Source of the DNA: Melioribacter sp.
Lineage (GTDB): Bacteria > Bacteroidota > Ignavibacteria > Ignavibacteriales > Melioribacteraceae
Assembly: GCA_026417975.1 (NCBI GenBank)
Contig: JAOACD010000006.1
Coordinates: 40,632-104,631, forward strand
DNA: 64,000 bases
Reading direction: 5' to 3'
Made by a program: the position numbers and the translations under genes. Under the pieces are notes generated by a model. That model did not search any database and was not told where the DNA came from. It saw only the letters and a program-made list of their open reading frames with translations. Shown piece by piece: positions 46,742 to 56,622 of this stretch (its first letter is position 1; every line of letters starts with the position of its first letter).

Positions 46742-47149
46742 TTATTCTCCTCTATATTCTACAAAGTTATTTTCAGTCTCATAAAGTTTGATAGAGTATA
46801 ATTTACCAAAAGGGATTTTATCTTTTAATTGTTCCCATATTGCTATTAAAATATTTTCTGAAGTTGGTATTTTATTTCTTAGGAAATCTACATCCGTATT
46901 TAAATTTTTGTGGTCGAGTTTCTCAATTACATTACTACGTATAACTTCTTTCAGTAATTTTAAATCAATTAAATAACCTGTATTTTCGTCAACTTCTCCA
47001 GCTACTGTAACTTCCAAAATATAATTATGCCCATGTCCATTAGGATTACTACATTTACCATAAATCCTAAAATTCTCTTCATCAGATAATTTGGGGTTAA
47101 AAATTCTATGAGAAGCGCTAAAAACTTCTCTTCTTGTTACATAAATCAT
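46742..47149 (-). CDS. 6-pyruvoyl-tetrahydropterin synthase/QueD family protein, PTPS-like
   Basis: This 135-residue enzyme of the PTPS/QueD family has the zinc His residues (FSASHR, GHGHNY), catalytic Cys in [14 protein letters not shown], and [12 protein letters not shown]. These blocks and the ending [13 protein letters not shown] read more like eukaryotic PTPS than like bacterial QueD. The neighbours are folE and an SDR, the same set that makes tetrahydrobiopterin. It overlaps the bcp gene by 4 bases. A queuosine role is possible but no other que genes are nearby. Confidence 0.9.
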   Translation of the reverse strand: MIYVTRREVFSASHRIFNPKLSDEENFRIYGKCSNPNGHGHNYILEVTVAGEVDENTGYLIDLKLLKEVIRSNVIEKLDHKNLNTDVDFLRNKIPTSENILIAIWEQLKDKIPFGKLYSIKLYETENNFVEYRGE

Positions 47150-47607
47150 ATAGCTTCCAGAACCTCTAAAACTTCTTCTACATGGCCATCAACTTTTACT
47201 TTGGGAAACTTTTTTAAGATTTTTCCATTTTCATCAATAATAAAAGTCGTCCTTTCTACACCCATATACTTTTTACCATATAAGGATTTCTCTTTCCATA
47301 CACCATATTTTTGAATAACTTCTTTTTTTTCATCACTAAGCAATATAAAAGGCAAATTATATTTCTCTTTGAATTTTTTATGAGAATCTACAGAATCTGG
47401 GCTTACTCCTATAACGACTACATTTATTTTTTCAAAGTTAGGGAAATTATCCCTAAAATCACATGCTTCTTTTGTACAACCACTTGTCATATCTTTTGGA
47501 TAAAAGTAAAGCACAATTTTTTGACCTAAGAAATCCTTAAGCGATACCTTTTTACCATCTTGATCTTTCAATGTAAAATTTGGTGCTTTTTTTCCTTCTT
47601 CAGCCAT
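47146..47607 (-). CDS. bcp: Thioredoxin-dependent peroxiredoxin (BCP/PrxQ)
   Basis: A thiol peroxidase of 153 residues with peroxidatic Cys in [12 protein letters not shown] and resolving Cys five residues later. The opening [14 protein letters not shown] and [10 protein letters not shown] are typical of BCP. It reduces hydroperoxides with thioredoxin in the cytoplasm. It lies between a second peroxiredoxin and the PTPS gene. Confidence 0.95.
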   Translation of the reverse strand: MAEEGKKAPNFTLKDQDGKKVSLKDFLGQKIVLYFYPKDMTSGCTKEACDFRDNFPNFEKINVVVIGVSPDSVDSHKKFKEKYNLPFILLSDEKKEVIQKYGVWKEKSLYGKKYMGVERTTFIIDENGKILKKFPKVKVDGHVEEVLEVLEAI

Positions 47608-47622
47608 AGAAACCTCTTATAT

Positions 47623-48105
47623 TTAGGATAGTTTCATTAAAGTCTCCTTAATAGCTTCATAATTTGGTTCTTCGGCTGCATTTTCAAGAACTTCTGCATA
47701 TTGAACAATACCATTTTTATCTACTACAAAAGCAGCTCTTTTAGAAACTCCTTTTAAATTAAACTTATCTGGGAGCCATACATCATAAAAAGCTCCATAA
47801 AGTTGAGAAACTTCTTTATTAAAATCACTAAGCAATGGAAAATTAAATTGATGTTTATCTGCCCATAGTTTTTGAGCAAAAGGTCCATCAACACTTATAG
47901 CTAACACCTGAGCATCTAAATTTTCATATTCTTTCATACTATCTCTTGTAGAACACAATTCTTTCTCACAAACTGAAGTACCTACTGCTGGGAAAAATAA
48001 AATTACGACATTTTTCTTCCCTTTATAGTCAGATAAAGTATATGTTTCATTATTTGCATTTTTTAATGAAAAATTTGGGGCTACATCTCCTACTTTTATA
48101 CTCAT
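47623..48105 (-). CDS. Peroxiredoxin (AhpE/redoxin-like)
   Basis: A 160-residue peroxiredoxin with active site FFPAVGTSVCEKELCSTRD. The spacing to the second Cys is as in BCP, but the sequence is different (AhpE-like; redoxin domain). A strong AAGGAGG ribosome-binding site precedes the ATG at 48105. It is the first gene of the pterin operon, divergent from the fur homologue with a 267-base shared region, suggesting peroxide- or iron-linked control. Confidence 0.9.
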   Translation of the reverse strand: MSIKVGDVAPNFSLKNANNETYTLSDYKGKKNVVILFFPAVGTSVCEKELCSTRDSMKEYENLDAQVLAISVDGPFAQKLWADKHQFNFPLLSDFNKEVSQLYGAFYDVWLPDKFNLKGVSKRAAFVVDKNGIVQYAEVLENAAEEPNYEAIKETLMKLS

Positions 48106-48345
48106 ATTAAACCTCCTTTTTGTTTTTAAGTTCTTGTAAAATATTTTCTAAAACATTATAGTTAACTTTTTAACACTTATTTATACTAAAACAAAAATTT
48201 TAAATATCACTAAGTTTTATCAAAGATAACATAAAGAAGTAAATCATAGTTCAATCAAACAAAATTTTAATAGAAAATATTAATTTTTATTATAGCCATC
48301 AAATTTTTTAAGTTGATTATTTGCGAACTTATAGTTATGTTTATG

Positions 48346-48367
48346 TAGACTTAATCTAAATAATTAG
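48346..48367 (+). promoter_or_regulatory. Possible Fur/PerR-type operator
   Basis: TAGACTTAATCTA and an overlapping TAAT-N7-ATTA element lie just ahead of the fur homologue ATG. They are incomplete inverted repeats in a divergent promoter region, so the call is weak. Confidence 0.25.
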
Positions 48368-48372
48368 CAAAT

Positions 48373-48843
48373 ATGAATATCGACTTAAATGCAGCTCATG
48401 AAGAATTTAGAAGATATCTTAAAAAGGAAAAGCATCGTATTACCCCTGAAAGGTTTGAAGTTTTAGACTATGCACTTGAATTTGAAGGTCATTTTGGTGC
48501 CGATGAACTTTTCCTAAAAATGAAAAACAACAATTCAAACGTTTCGAGAGCAACAGTATACAACACACTTGAATTACTTGCCGCCTGTGATTTACTGGCA
48601 AAAAGAAACTTTGGTGAAAATAAAACAAGATACGAAGCTAAATATGGAAGAAAATCCCATGATCACTTAATATGCACTAATTGCGGTTCAATTAAAGAAT
48701 TTTCTGAACCTGCAATTGAAAAAATAGTTAAAGAAATTTCAGAAAAGTTAGGATTTGAACCTACAGGACACTCTTTCAATATCTTTGGCAAATGTACTAA
48801 TTCAAATTGTAAGATGAGACAAAATGAACAAAATAACTCTTGA
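48373..48843 (+). CDS. Fur-family transcriptional regulator (Fur/PerR type)
   Basis: A 156-residue metal-dependent repressor with winged helix (RITPERFEVLDYALEFEGHF, NVSRATVYNTLELLAACDLL), the metal box HDHLICTNCGSIKEF and a C-terminal CxNxxC pair (CTNSNC). The Cys pairs indicate the structural zinc site. Whether it senses iron (Fur) or peroxide (PerR) cannot be settled; its neighbours are feoAB on one side and peroxiredoxins on the other. Its end overlaps the FeoA gene by 20 bases. Confidence 0.93.
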   Translation: MNIDLNAAHEEFRRYLKKEKHRITPERFEVLDYALEFEGHFGADELFLKMKNNNSNVSRATVYNTLELLAACDLLAKRNFGENKTRYEAKYGRKSHDHLICTNCGSIKEFSEPAIEKIVKEISEKLGFEPTGHSFNIFGKCTNSNCKMRQNEQNNS

Positions 48844-49051
48844 TAAAGCTAAAAAAGGAAATAAAATAATTATCACTAATCTACCACCTGGGGATCTTAG
48901 AGCACAACTAATAAGATTAGGAATAACCGAAGGTGACTCTGTTGTTTGTTCTGAAAGATTACCAGGTGGAACAATTGTAATCAAAAAAAATAGGCAGGAA
49001 ATAGCAGTAGGTTACGATTTAGCAAAGAAAATTAAAATAACATTACAGTAA
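48824..49051 (+). CDS. feoA: FeoA-domain protein
   Basis: A 75-residue SH3-like protein of the ferrous iron uptake system (IITNLPPGDLRAQLIRLGITEGD, LPGGTIVIKKNRQEIAVGYDLA). It starts inside the fur gene and is followed 4 bases later by feoB, so the three are translationally coupled. It probably regulates FeoB. Confidence 0.92.
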   Translation: MNKITLDKAKKGNKIIITNLPPGDLRAQLIRLGITEGDSVVCSERLPGGTIVIKKNRQEIAVGYDLAKKIKITLQ

Positions 49052-49055
49052 GCTT

Positions 49056-51083
49056 ATGAAAGACGATAATATAATTCCTCAAATAAATCAAATAGATATT
49101 AAAAACATATCTTCTACAAAAATAAAAAACAAAAAGGTTGTACTTGTTGGAAATCCTAATGTTGGTAAATCTTGTGTATTTAATTATTTAAGTGGAATGT
49201 ATGTTGATGTTTCAAATTATCCCGGAACAACAATATCAATAAATAAAAGTACTTATAAGAATTATGAAATCTACGACACCCCTGGAATTTATGGAGTCTC
49301 TTCTTTCAACGATGAAGAAAGAGTCGCAAAAGATATAATCCTTTCTGCAGATATTATTTTAAATGTAGTTAATGCATTGCACTTAGAGCGTGACCTTTTT
49401 CTTACACTTCAATTAATTGACATGGGAAAAAGAGTTTCTGTTTTATTAAACTTTGCTGATGAACTTAAAAAAAGAAAAATAAAAATTAACGTTAAACTCT
49501 TGTCTGAACTTTTAGGTGTAGAAGTTATAGAAACATCTGCCATATCTAAAGAGGGTTTCGATAAATTAGACTTTGCAATTCAAAATGCTAGAAAAGGAAT
49601 TCAGCAAAAAGAACTCTATCATATGCTGGAAGAATACATTCAAAAATCTATCCCACAAGATGAAGCTTTATTAATACTAGAAGGTGATGAAGAAACCTCT
49701 TCAAAATATAAAGTTAAAATTGAGGGTCCCTCTGAGAGAGAAAAAATATACATTAATAGAAGAAATAGAGTTAATGAAATTGTTGACCAGGTAGAGCATG
49801 AAGATTCTAAAAAAGGTGAAATATTTAGCTTAATTGGTAGATTATCACTTAATCCAAAAACAGGAATCCCTATTTTAGTTGGACTATTAATTTTAGTTTA
49901 CTTTTTTATAGGAGATTTTATTTCTCAACGAGTTGTTGACTTTACAGAAAATACTATAGGGAAAAAATATTTTGAGTATTACTTAAAGTCGTATATTGCT
50001 GGTTTCTCTTCGTGTAAGGTTACTGTTAACACTTTGAATGATGAAGGTAAGATTATTTCTTCCAAAGATTTTTATTTCTTCGAAGGAATGAACAAAAATC
50101 AAGCACTTAAAGAAGAATTTATAAAACTATCAAAAAACAAATTAGTAGAAACTAATTTTCACTTTTATCACCCCATTAACCGTCTTCTATTTGGAGAATT
50201 TGGGGTCATAACAATGACAACTACTTATCTTTTATTTCTTCTTCTACCACTTGTAGTAAGTTTTTACTTTGTTATGGCATTGTTAGAAGATAGTGGTTAC
50301 TTACCTCGTTTAGCAACAATGCTAGATAGAACTTTCAATAAAATTGGCTTAAATGGAAAAGCAGTAATTCCTATAATACTTGGATTCGGATGCATTACTA
50401 TGGCTAATATAACAACACGACTTTTAGGTTCTGAAAGAGAAAAGTCAATTGTTACTGCTATATTACAATTTGTTATTCCTTGTTCTGCTCAATTAGCAGT
50501 TATTACTGTATTATTGAGTGGAGCAGGCATCACGCCATTAATAATCTACATTTCAGTTATAGGTTCAGTTTTAATAATTCTTTCAACTTTGCTAAATAAA
50601 TTGTTACCAGGGGAAAGCTCACCGCTTCTTATTGATTTGCCAATAATGAGATTCCCAAAATTTGATAATGTATTAAAGAAAACTATATTTAGAAGCTATG
50701 GCTTTATGAAAGAAGCAGGCTTTTGGTTTTTCGTAGGAGCATTAGGAGTAGGTATAATGGAGATTACTGGACTTTTAACAATATGGCAAAATCTGCTTGC
50801 ACCTATTACAACTTTATGGTTAAAACTTCCAAAAGAAGCTGCCAATGCATTCGTAATGGGTATGGTTAGAAGAGATTTTGGCGCAGCAGGACTTTTTGAT
50901 TTGAAATTATCTACAATGCAAATTACTGTAGCTATCATTACTATTACGCTTTTTGTGCCTTGTATAGCTTCTTTTGTTGTAATGTTAAAAGAAAGAGGTC
51001 TAAAAGAAGGACTTTCAATTTGGTTAGGAACTTGGATTACAGCATTTCTAATAGGTGGAATTGTTGCTCAAATAATTGTGTAA
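49056..51083 (+). CDS. feoB: Ferrous iron transporter FeoB
   Basis: A 675-residue inner-membrane Fe(II) transporter with an N-terminal G domain: GNPNVGKS (G1), DTPG (G3), NFAD (G4) and TSAIS (G5). Two Gate blocks follow: GFGCITMANITTRLL and IPCSAQLAVI. The Gate motifs are of the variant type, not the GFGCNVPA type of E. coli. About 90 residues between the first membrane helix and the first Gate form an extracytoplasmic-looking insert (FFEGMNKNQALKEEF). The end overlaps no real gene; the MBL start at 51088 is 4 bases downstream. Confidence 0.93.
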   Translation: MKDDNIIPQINQIDIKNISSTKIKNKKVVLVGNPNVGKSCVFNYLSGMYVDVSNYPGTTISINKSTYKNYEIYDTPGIYGVSSFNDEERVAKDIILSADIILNVVNALHLERDLFLTLQLIDMGKRVSVLLNFADELKKRKIKINVKLLSELLGVEVIETSAISKEGFDKLDFAIQNARKGIQQKELYHMLEEYIQKSIPQDEALLILEGDEETSSKYKVKIEGPSEREKIYINRRNRVNEIVDQVEHEDSKKGEIFSLIGRLSLNPKTGIPILVGLLILVYFFIGDFISQRVVDFTENTIGKKYFEYYLKSYIAGFSSCKVTVNTLNDEGKIISSKDFYFFEGMNKNQALKEEFIKLSKNKLVETNFHFYHPINRLLFGEFGVITMTTTYLLFLLLPLVVSFYFVMALLEDSGYLPRLATMLDRTFNKIGLNGKAVIPIILGFGCITMANITTRLLGSEREKSIVTAILQFVIPCSAQLAVITVLLSGAGITPLIIYISVIGSVLIILSTLLNKLLPGESSPLLIDLPIMRFPKFDNVLKKTIFRSYGFMKEAGFWFFVGALGVGIMEITGLLTIWQNLLAPITTLWLKLPKEAANAFVMGMVRRDFGAAGLFDLKLSTMQITVAIITITLFVPCIASFVVMLKERGLKEGLSIWLGTWITAFLIGGIVAQIIV

Positions 51084-51087
51084 ATTT

Positions 51088-51807
51088 ATGATACAAAAAG
51101 ATTTACATCAATATCCTTTAGTTTGGCGCAAAGACGATTTCTTTATAAAAATTTATAGTTCCATCCCAAATGTTTCTACTGGTATTTTATTAACCACAAG
51201 TAAAACCACTTTCATTATCGACCCCGGAGATGGAATTTTAAGAGATCTTACACAGGATGTTGGAGCTGAAACCATATTGAGAGTATCGGATATTTTTATT
51301 AGTCACGGACATCATGACCACGTAGGTGGGGTATGGTCACTCTTAACTTATCTTTCGGTTCTAAGAAGAAGATTACCACTTTCAATTTACTTTCCAAAGG
51401 GTTGTGTAGAAATTAAAAGTATTTATAATGCATTTAAGAAAGTCTACGGGAAAGAACTTTCCTATCAAATTAATCTTAAGCCTATTGAAAGCGAAAAACA
51501 ATTTACCAGAAATTCTGTAAGAATTAAACCTTTTAAAGTAAATCACAGAGAAATTAATCCCGATGGAACAACATCAGAAGTACCTTCTTTGGGATATAAA
51601 TTCTTTTATGATTCAAAATCAATTTGTTATGGTGGAGATACTGCTTACTGCGATAATTTAGTAAAAATGGCAAAAGGCTCCGATTTAGCAATTATTGAAG
51701 CTGGAGCACACGACGAATCAAGTTCAGATTTGCATATGACTATAGAACAGGCAACTGCTATTGGAAAAACAGCTAAGGAATTTTTCCTTGTCCATGTCCC
51801 ACTATAA
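51088..51807 (+). CDS. MBL-fold metallo-hydrolase
   Basis: A metallo-beta-lactamase-fold hydrolase of about 239 residues with motif ISHGHHDHVGG (metal site), a later KVNHREINPDG, the GGDTAYCD Asp and the final FLVHVP His. Homologues include ribonuclease-Z-like and other hydrolases; the substrate is not known. The ATG at 51088 is chosen over a TTG at 51076 that would overlap feoB. It is the last of the fur-feo run, or the first of a separate unit with the M28 peptidase. Confidence 0.85.
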   Translation: MIQKDLHQYPLVWRKDDFFIKIYSSIPNVSTGILLTTSKTTFIIDPGDGILRDLTQDVGAETILRVSDIFISHGHHDHVGGVWSLLTYLSVLRRRLPLSIYFPKGCVEIKSIYNAFKKVYGKELSYQINLKPIESEKQFTRNSVRIKPFKVNHREINPDGTTSEVPSLGYKFFYDSKSICYGGDTAYCDNLVKMAKGSDLAIIEAGAHDESSSDLHMTIEQATAIGKTAKEFFLVHVPL

Positions 51808-51844
51808 TTTCAAATTTTACAAAATAATTAACGTGAACCTAACC

Positions 51845-53641
51845 ATGAAAAAAATTTTTTACTCCCTTGTTTTAATTTCATCTATAATCTCAGCACAAAA
51901 AAATTGGATTGATCCAGAAATAACCCCAAAGGATTTAAAAGCTCATCTTTATTATTTAGCTTCCGATGAAATGAAAGGAAGATTCTCTGGCACAAAAGAA
52001 GAAAGGTTAGCAGGTAATTACATTAAAGAACAATTTACTCTATATGGTTTGAAACCTTTTTTTAATAATTCTTACTTCCAAGAATTCCCTTTCATTGAAA
52101 AAATAGAATTAACAAAAAACAATTCAATAAAAATAATTACAAAAACTAAAAAGGAAAGCCTAATTATTAAAAAAGATTTTATTACAGCTCCTTTTTCAGG
52201 AAAAAATAAAATTGTAGGCGAAGTTGTATTTGCAGGTTATGGTATTTCTGCTCCAGACTTAAATTACGACGATTATAAGGGAATAGATGTAAATGGTAAA
52301 ATAGTTATTATTATGACTTCACATCCAGAACGTGATAGTTTTGAATCTAAATTTGAAAACTATTCTTCATTAAGGTATAAAGCAACCGCTGCTAAAGAAA
52401 AAGGAGCTATTGGAGTAATTTTTGTAAAAGGAAATATAGACCAAAGCAAAGAAGAAGAATTTATATCACTAAGATATGATGGAGCTCCTCCAATAAAAGA
52501 GTTCCCAGTGGTTCAACTTAAAAAAAGTATTGTACTAAAAATTTTCAATGAAGAAGGACTAAACTTAGATAAAATTAAAATGCAAATTGATAGCCTCAAA
52601 AAGCCAAATTCATTCCTGATCAAAAACACAAAAATATCACTTAGCACAGAAACCAAAGAAATTAAAAAAACTGCTCGTAATGTTGTAGGTTATATTGAAG
52701 GTAATGACCCAATCTTGAAAAATGAATACATAGTTATTGGTGCACATTATGACCACATTGGCATAGACCAATTACATTCAGCTTCATTTTACAAAGGCAA
52801 AGATAAACAGATACACAATGGAGCAGATGATAATGCATCGGGAACATCAGGGTTACTTGAACTAGCAGAAAAATTTTCTTCTCTAAAAAATCAATTAAAG
52901 AGAAGCATAATTTTTGCTGCTTTCTCAGGTGAAGAACTTGGCATTTTAGGCTCAACACATTTTACAAATAATTTACCCTTTAACATAGAAAAAATTGTTG
53001 CCATGATTAATTTGGATATGATAGGAAGATTAGATTCACTTAAAAAATTAACTATCATTGGATCTGGTACTTCTTCAAGGTGGAAAAGTTTAATAAATGA
53101 AAAAAACCAATATAAATTTGAATTAAATCTAAGTGAAACAGGAAGCGGAGGTAGCGATCATCAAGCGTTTCTAAATAAAAACATTCCTGTTCTATTCTTC
53201 TTTACTGGGATTCACTCAGATTATCACAAGCCAACTGACGATGCAAACAAAATTAACTATGAAGGGGAATCGGAAATATTAAAATTCATTTTTGATATAG
53301 TATACGAATTAAATAATTCTAATGAAAAACCTGATTTCGTAAAAATTTCAGAACCAATAAGCAAAGTTTCCACACGACCAAGAGTTTCAGTAGGTACAAT
53401 ACCAGAATTTGGATACAATGGAGAGGGTTATAAAATTTCCGGTGTTACAGAAGGAAGCCCCGCTCAGAAAGCTGGTTTAAAAAGCGGAGACATAATTATT
53501 AAATTTGGTTCAAAAAAAATAAATAATATTTACGATTTTATGTATGCAATGTCACTTTATAAACAAGGAGATAAAGTAGAAATTGTTGTTCTAAGGGATG
53601 GAAAAGAAAATTTTTTTGTTGTTGAACTTATAGAAAAATAA
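51845..53641 (+). CDS. M28 family zinc peptidase with PDZ domain
   Basis: An exported aminopeptidase of about 598 residues with signal MKKIFYSLVLISSIISA. A protease-associated (PA) domain with GYGISAPDLNYDDYK precedes the M28 catalytic part: GAHYDHIG, NGADDNASG, FSGEELGILGS, INLDMIGRL and GIHSDYHKPTDD give the two-zinc site. A C-terminal PDZ domain (about 510-595: YKISGVTEGSPAQKAGLKSG) closes it. The ATG at 51845 is preferred because it starts the signal peptide. It likely degrades peptides in the periplasm or outside. Confidence 0.92.
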   Translation: MKKIFYSLVLISSIISAQKNWIDPEITPKDLKAHLYYLASDEMKGRFSGTKEERLAGNYIKEQFTLYGLKPFFNNSYFQEFPFIEKIELTKNNSIKIITKTKKESLIIKKDFITAPFSGKNKIVGEVVFAGYGISAPDLNYDDYKGIDVNGKIVIIMTSHPERDSFESKFENYSSLRYKATAAKEKGAIGVIFVKGNIDQSKEEEFISLRYDGAPPIKEFPVVQLKKSIVLKIFNEEGLNLDKIKMQIDSLKKPNSFLIKNTKISLSTETKEIKKTARNVVGYIEGNDPILKNEYIVIGAHYDHIGIDQLHSASFYKGKDKQIHNGADDNASGTSGLLELAEKFSSLKNQLKRSIIFAAFSGEELGILGSTHFTNNLPFNIEKIVAMINLDMIGRLDSLKKLTIIGSGTSSRWKSLINEKNQYKFELNLSETGSGGSDHQAFLNKNIPVLFFFTGIHSDYHKPTDDANKINYEGESEILKFIFDIVYELNNSNEKPDFVKISEPISKVSTRPRVSVGTIPEFGYNGEGYKISGVTEGSPAQKAGLKSGDIIIKFGSKKINNIYDFMYAMSLYKQGDKVEIVVLRDGKENFFVVELIEK

Positions 53642-53679
53642 ATGCATGAGTTAGCTATCACCGACGCTAACTCATGCAT
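53642..53679. terminator. Strong hairpin between convergent genes
   Basis: A perfect 14-bp stem (ATGCATGAGTTAGC and complement) encloses a 10-base loop, starting at the M28 stop codon and ending 6 bases before the convergent MCP stop. No T tract follows on either strand, so it is a terminator-like or repeat element of uncertain type. Confidence 0.6.
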
Positions 53680-53685
53680 ACTCTA

Positions 53686-55941
53686 CTAATTTGCACTTTC
53701 AAGAATATATTGTTTTTTCCCTGCTGTTAAACGTTGTTTTCCAACATTAAACTTGCTAAATAGTTCTTCCAAATTTGTAGTTAACCTAGCAAGATTATTT
53801 GCAGCCGTTGCAATTTGTCCTGTACTTGTTGCACTTTGTTCTGCAACGCTAGCAATATTTTCAATGTTTTTGCTTATTTCATCGGCAGATATTGATTGTT
53901 CTTGGCTCGAAGCTACAATGTTATCAATCAATTCTGATACAGTTTTAGCCGATTGATAGATTTCCTGTAATAATCTGTCAATTTCTTCGGTTAATTTCAT
54001 ACCTTCAAAAACCGATGCTTTAGCATTTGCCATTGACCTATCAGCTTCCTTTACTTCCGATTGTATTGATTTAATTGTTTCTGCAATTTCTTTTGTAGCC
54101 TTTGTAGTCCTTTCAGCAAGTTTCCTAACCTCGTCTGCTACTACTGCAAAACCTCTACCTTGCTCTCCTGCGCGAGCTGCTTCAATAGCGGCATTTAATG
54201 CAAGCAGATTTGTCTGGTTTGCTATATCATCAATTACCTTAGTAATTTCTCCAATTTGGTCAGTTTTGTTTGCAAGCGAAGCAATTATATTTGCAGCTTC
54301 TTGAGAAGAGTTAACAATTTTATTCATTCCTTCTTTTGTTTCATTCGTTTTTTCAGCACCAGCCTTAGCATATTGACTCGATTTTTGAGACATTTGAGAT
54401 ACTTCTGTAATATTTTTTGACATTTCAATTATTGCTTTTGTCATATGCTCAATTGAACGAGAAATTTCACTAACCTGTATATTTTGTTCTTGTGCACCCG
54501 AAGCCATTTCTTCTGACGAGGACGATATTTGTTCGGCAGCACTTGCTGTAGCTTGAATTGCTTCTTTAACATTCTCAAGAACTTCTCTAAGCTCCTTTAT
54601 CATTTTGTTAATAGTCGTACCTAATTCATATAAAACATTATCACTTCTTAATTCTAATTCTTGCGTAAAATCTCCACTAGCTAACTTTTCTATAATTGAT
54701 GCAATCGGTTTTATCTGTTCTCTTAAATATTCTTTATTTCTTTCTTCAATCTCTCTTAAATCTGTGAAGAAAACAAAATTACCATCAATTTCTTTTTTAC
54801 TATTGTAGATAGGTCCAGATTGAACTAGTACTGGAATATCTTCTCCTCTTCGATTTTTCAAATTAATTTTCTCTCCTTTTAGAAAAACTCCATTAATAAC
54901 TTGTTTACTTATTGAATTTGTACCAAATAAGTCCTTAAGATTAAATTTACCAATAATTTCTTCAGGAGAGCCATCAAATCCAATAATGTCACAAGCAGCT
55001 TGGTTAATAAAGCTCAATGTTAAGTCTTTATCAACAATAAAGAAAGCTCCATTCACTCCTACTTGAAAACTTGTTGCTCTTGCAATTTCATCTTGAATTT
55101 TATTTATCATTCTTTCGAATGAAAGATTTAAGTGACCTATCTCATCTTTTCTATCTAAGTTAGATAATTTTACATTATAATTACCATTTATTATTTCTTT
55201 TGCACTTGCATCAAGTAAGGTTATTGGTTTTACAACTGTATTTTTTATAATTGGTACAAAAGAGAAAACTATTATTGAAGAAATAACTATAAAAATTAGA
55301 GTTCTCGTTTTTGCTTTTGATACATCTTGTAGAGATGTTTTTGTAAAATCAGAAGCTCTTTCATCATAAATTCTTACAAGTTCCCTTAAATGCAGCTTTG
55401 CTTTATCAAATTTTTTTAATGCTTCAATAGATAATTCGTTACACTGCTGTATCATCGATAATATTTCTTCTTCCCTCTTTCTATCTTGCTGATTACTTTT
55501 ATAAAATTCATCAATCTGTTTTTGCATATTAATAACTTTTTGATGAGTCTCTTTCCAATCTTCCCAATCAGTAACAAACTGTTGCCATATTTTTTCTTCC
55601 TCTTCAGTCTTATTTAACGATTCGAAAATTTTCCATGCCTCTTCTGCTCTTTTAAAGGCTGCGGGAATAGATTCATAAATTGAGTTTCTAACTTTTTCAT
55701 CTTTCAAATCGTTATTTAATAATCCTCTTTCTGCAGCAAGCACAGATGTTTCTGCTTGATAAAGTGTTATTAGCGATTGAACACCTGGCAATAAATTATA
55801 ACCTAACTCTCTAACTACAAATTCTTCTTGATTCAAGCTTCTGTATATTATGTAAGTGTTTAGTACTGTAACTATTACAACAAATGAAAATAATATTAAT
55901 ATTTTATGAATTAATTTAAGATCATAAAACTTTTTTAACAT
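53686..55941 (-). CDS. Methyl-accepting chemotaxis protein with PAS domain
   Basis: A 751-residue receptor. TM1 lies at about 13-34, a four-helix-type periplasmic sensor at 35-210, TM2 at about 213-237 and HAMP at 238-290. A PAS domain (about 295-395: [22 protein letters not shown]) and a second HAMP-like stretch follow. The MCP signalling domain (about 460-730) includes the hairpin tip [25 protein letters not shown] region near 585-600. No CheB/CheR docking pentapeptide is seen at the C-terminus (ILESAN). No other che gene is in the window, so its partners are elsewhere. Confidence 0.92.
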   Translation of the reverse strand: MLKKFYDLKLIHKILILFSFVVIVTVLNTYIIYRSLNQEEFVVRELGYNLLPGVQSLITLYQAETSVLAAERGLLNNDLKDEKVRNSIYESIPAAFKRAEEAWKIFESLNKTEEEEKIWQQFVTDWEDWKETHQKVINMQKQIDEFYKSNQQDRKREEEILSMIQQCNELSIEALKKFDKAKLHLRELVRIYDERASDFTKTSLQDVSKAKTRTLIFIVISSIIVFSFVPIIKNTVVKPITLLDASAKEIINGNYNVKLSNLDRKDEIGHLNLSFERMINKIQDEIARATSFQVGVNGAFFIVDKDLTLSFINQAACDIIGFDGSPEEIIGKFNLKDLFGTNSISKQVINGVFLKGEKINLKNRRGEDIPVLVQSGPIYNSKKEIDGNFVFFTDLREIEERNKEYLREQIKPIASIIEKLASGDFTQELELRSDNVLYELGTTINKMIKELREVLENVKEAIQATASAAEQISSSSEEMASGAQEQNIQVSEISRSIEHMTKAIIEMSKNITEVSQMSQKSSQYAKAGAEKTNETKEGMNKIVNSSQEAANIIASLANKTDQIGEITKVIDDIANQTNLLALNAAIEAARAGEQGRGFAVVADEVRKLAERTTKATKEIAETIKSIQSEVKEADRSMANAKASVFEGMKLTEEIDRLLQEIYQSAKTVSELIDNIVASSQEQSISADEISKNIENIASVAEQSATSTGQIATAANNLARLTTNLEELFSKFNVGKQRLTAGKKQYILESAN

Positions 55942-56051
55942 ATTTTTCCTCCTAAATCCAAAAAATAAAAACTTTCATACTCTATTATCGAAATAGAATA
56001 AATTTTTTGAATAGATATAAAATTTTTTGAGTGGAAATTAATGGAAGGAGC

Positions 56052-56606
56052 TTAATCCCAAGGATTTCTTTTATATAACTTATTTAGAGGATGTAAATCT
56101 TTTTTACCATCGACAAAAACAGCTACCCATTCAGCTAACCTTCTGCCTAATCGCTTACAAGCTTCAATTTCTTTATCTTGTCTTGGTTCTCCAGCCTGAG
56201 TTGCTCCATAATGTGCTGTAAATTGTTTACCTGAATAATCTGTCACTCCAAAGACAAGAAATCCATAATTAATCATAATACTCATTAGCGTTTGGCATGT
56301 TAATTCGGCCCCACCTCCCCATCCACCTTGAGAACTAAAAGCACAACCAATTTTCCCATCTAATTTTTGCCAATCTGGTAAAAGTTCTTCCCAAAATTTT
56401 TTCATTTCAGAAGCTACAGTTCCAAGATACGTAGGAGAACCTAAAGCTAAACCATCACACCAATAGATATCATCTCTATTAGCTTCATAAATAGATTTTA
56501 GTCTAACTTCCATCTCAGGAATTTGTTTTGCTCCCTCTGCTACATATTCTGCCATTTTTTTAGTATGCCCTTCATTAGAGTAGTACAAAACAAGTATTCT
56601 TCCCAT
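56052..56606 (-). CDS. WrbA-like flavodoxin-fold quinone reductase
   Basis: A 184-residue FMN protein of the WrbA family: YYSNEGHTKKMAEYVAEGA (phosphate loop), LGSPTYLGTVASEMKKFWEE and FSSQGGWGGGAELTCQTL. It can serve as an NAD(P)H:quinone oxidoreductase or an electron carrier. It follows nuoF after 16 bases on the same strand, in the place where nuoG often lies, so it may be part of the nuo operon. Confidence 0.88.
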   Translation of the reverse strand: MGRILVLYYSNEGHTKKMAEYVAEGAKQIPEMEVRLKSIYEANRDDIYWCDGLALGSPTYLGTVASEMKKFWEELLPDWQKLDGKIGCAFSSQGGWGGGAELTCQTLMSIMINYGFLVFGVTDYSGKQFTAHYGATQAGEPRQDKEIEACKRLGRRLAEWVAVFVDGKKDLHPLNKLYKRNPWD

Positions 56607-56622
56607 AATTACTCTTAAAAAT

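Noticed and set aside
46742..47149. QueD (queuosine) call for the PTPS-like protein
   Set aside because: Sequence blocks and neighbours fit PTPS better; kept only as an alternative.
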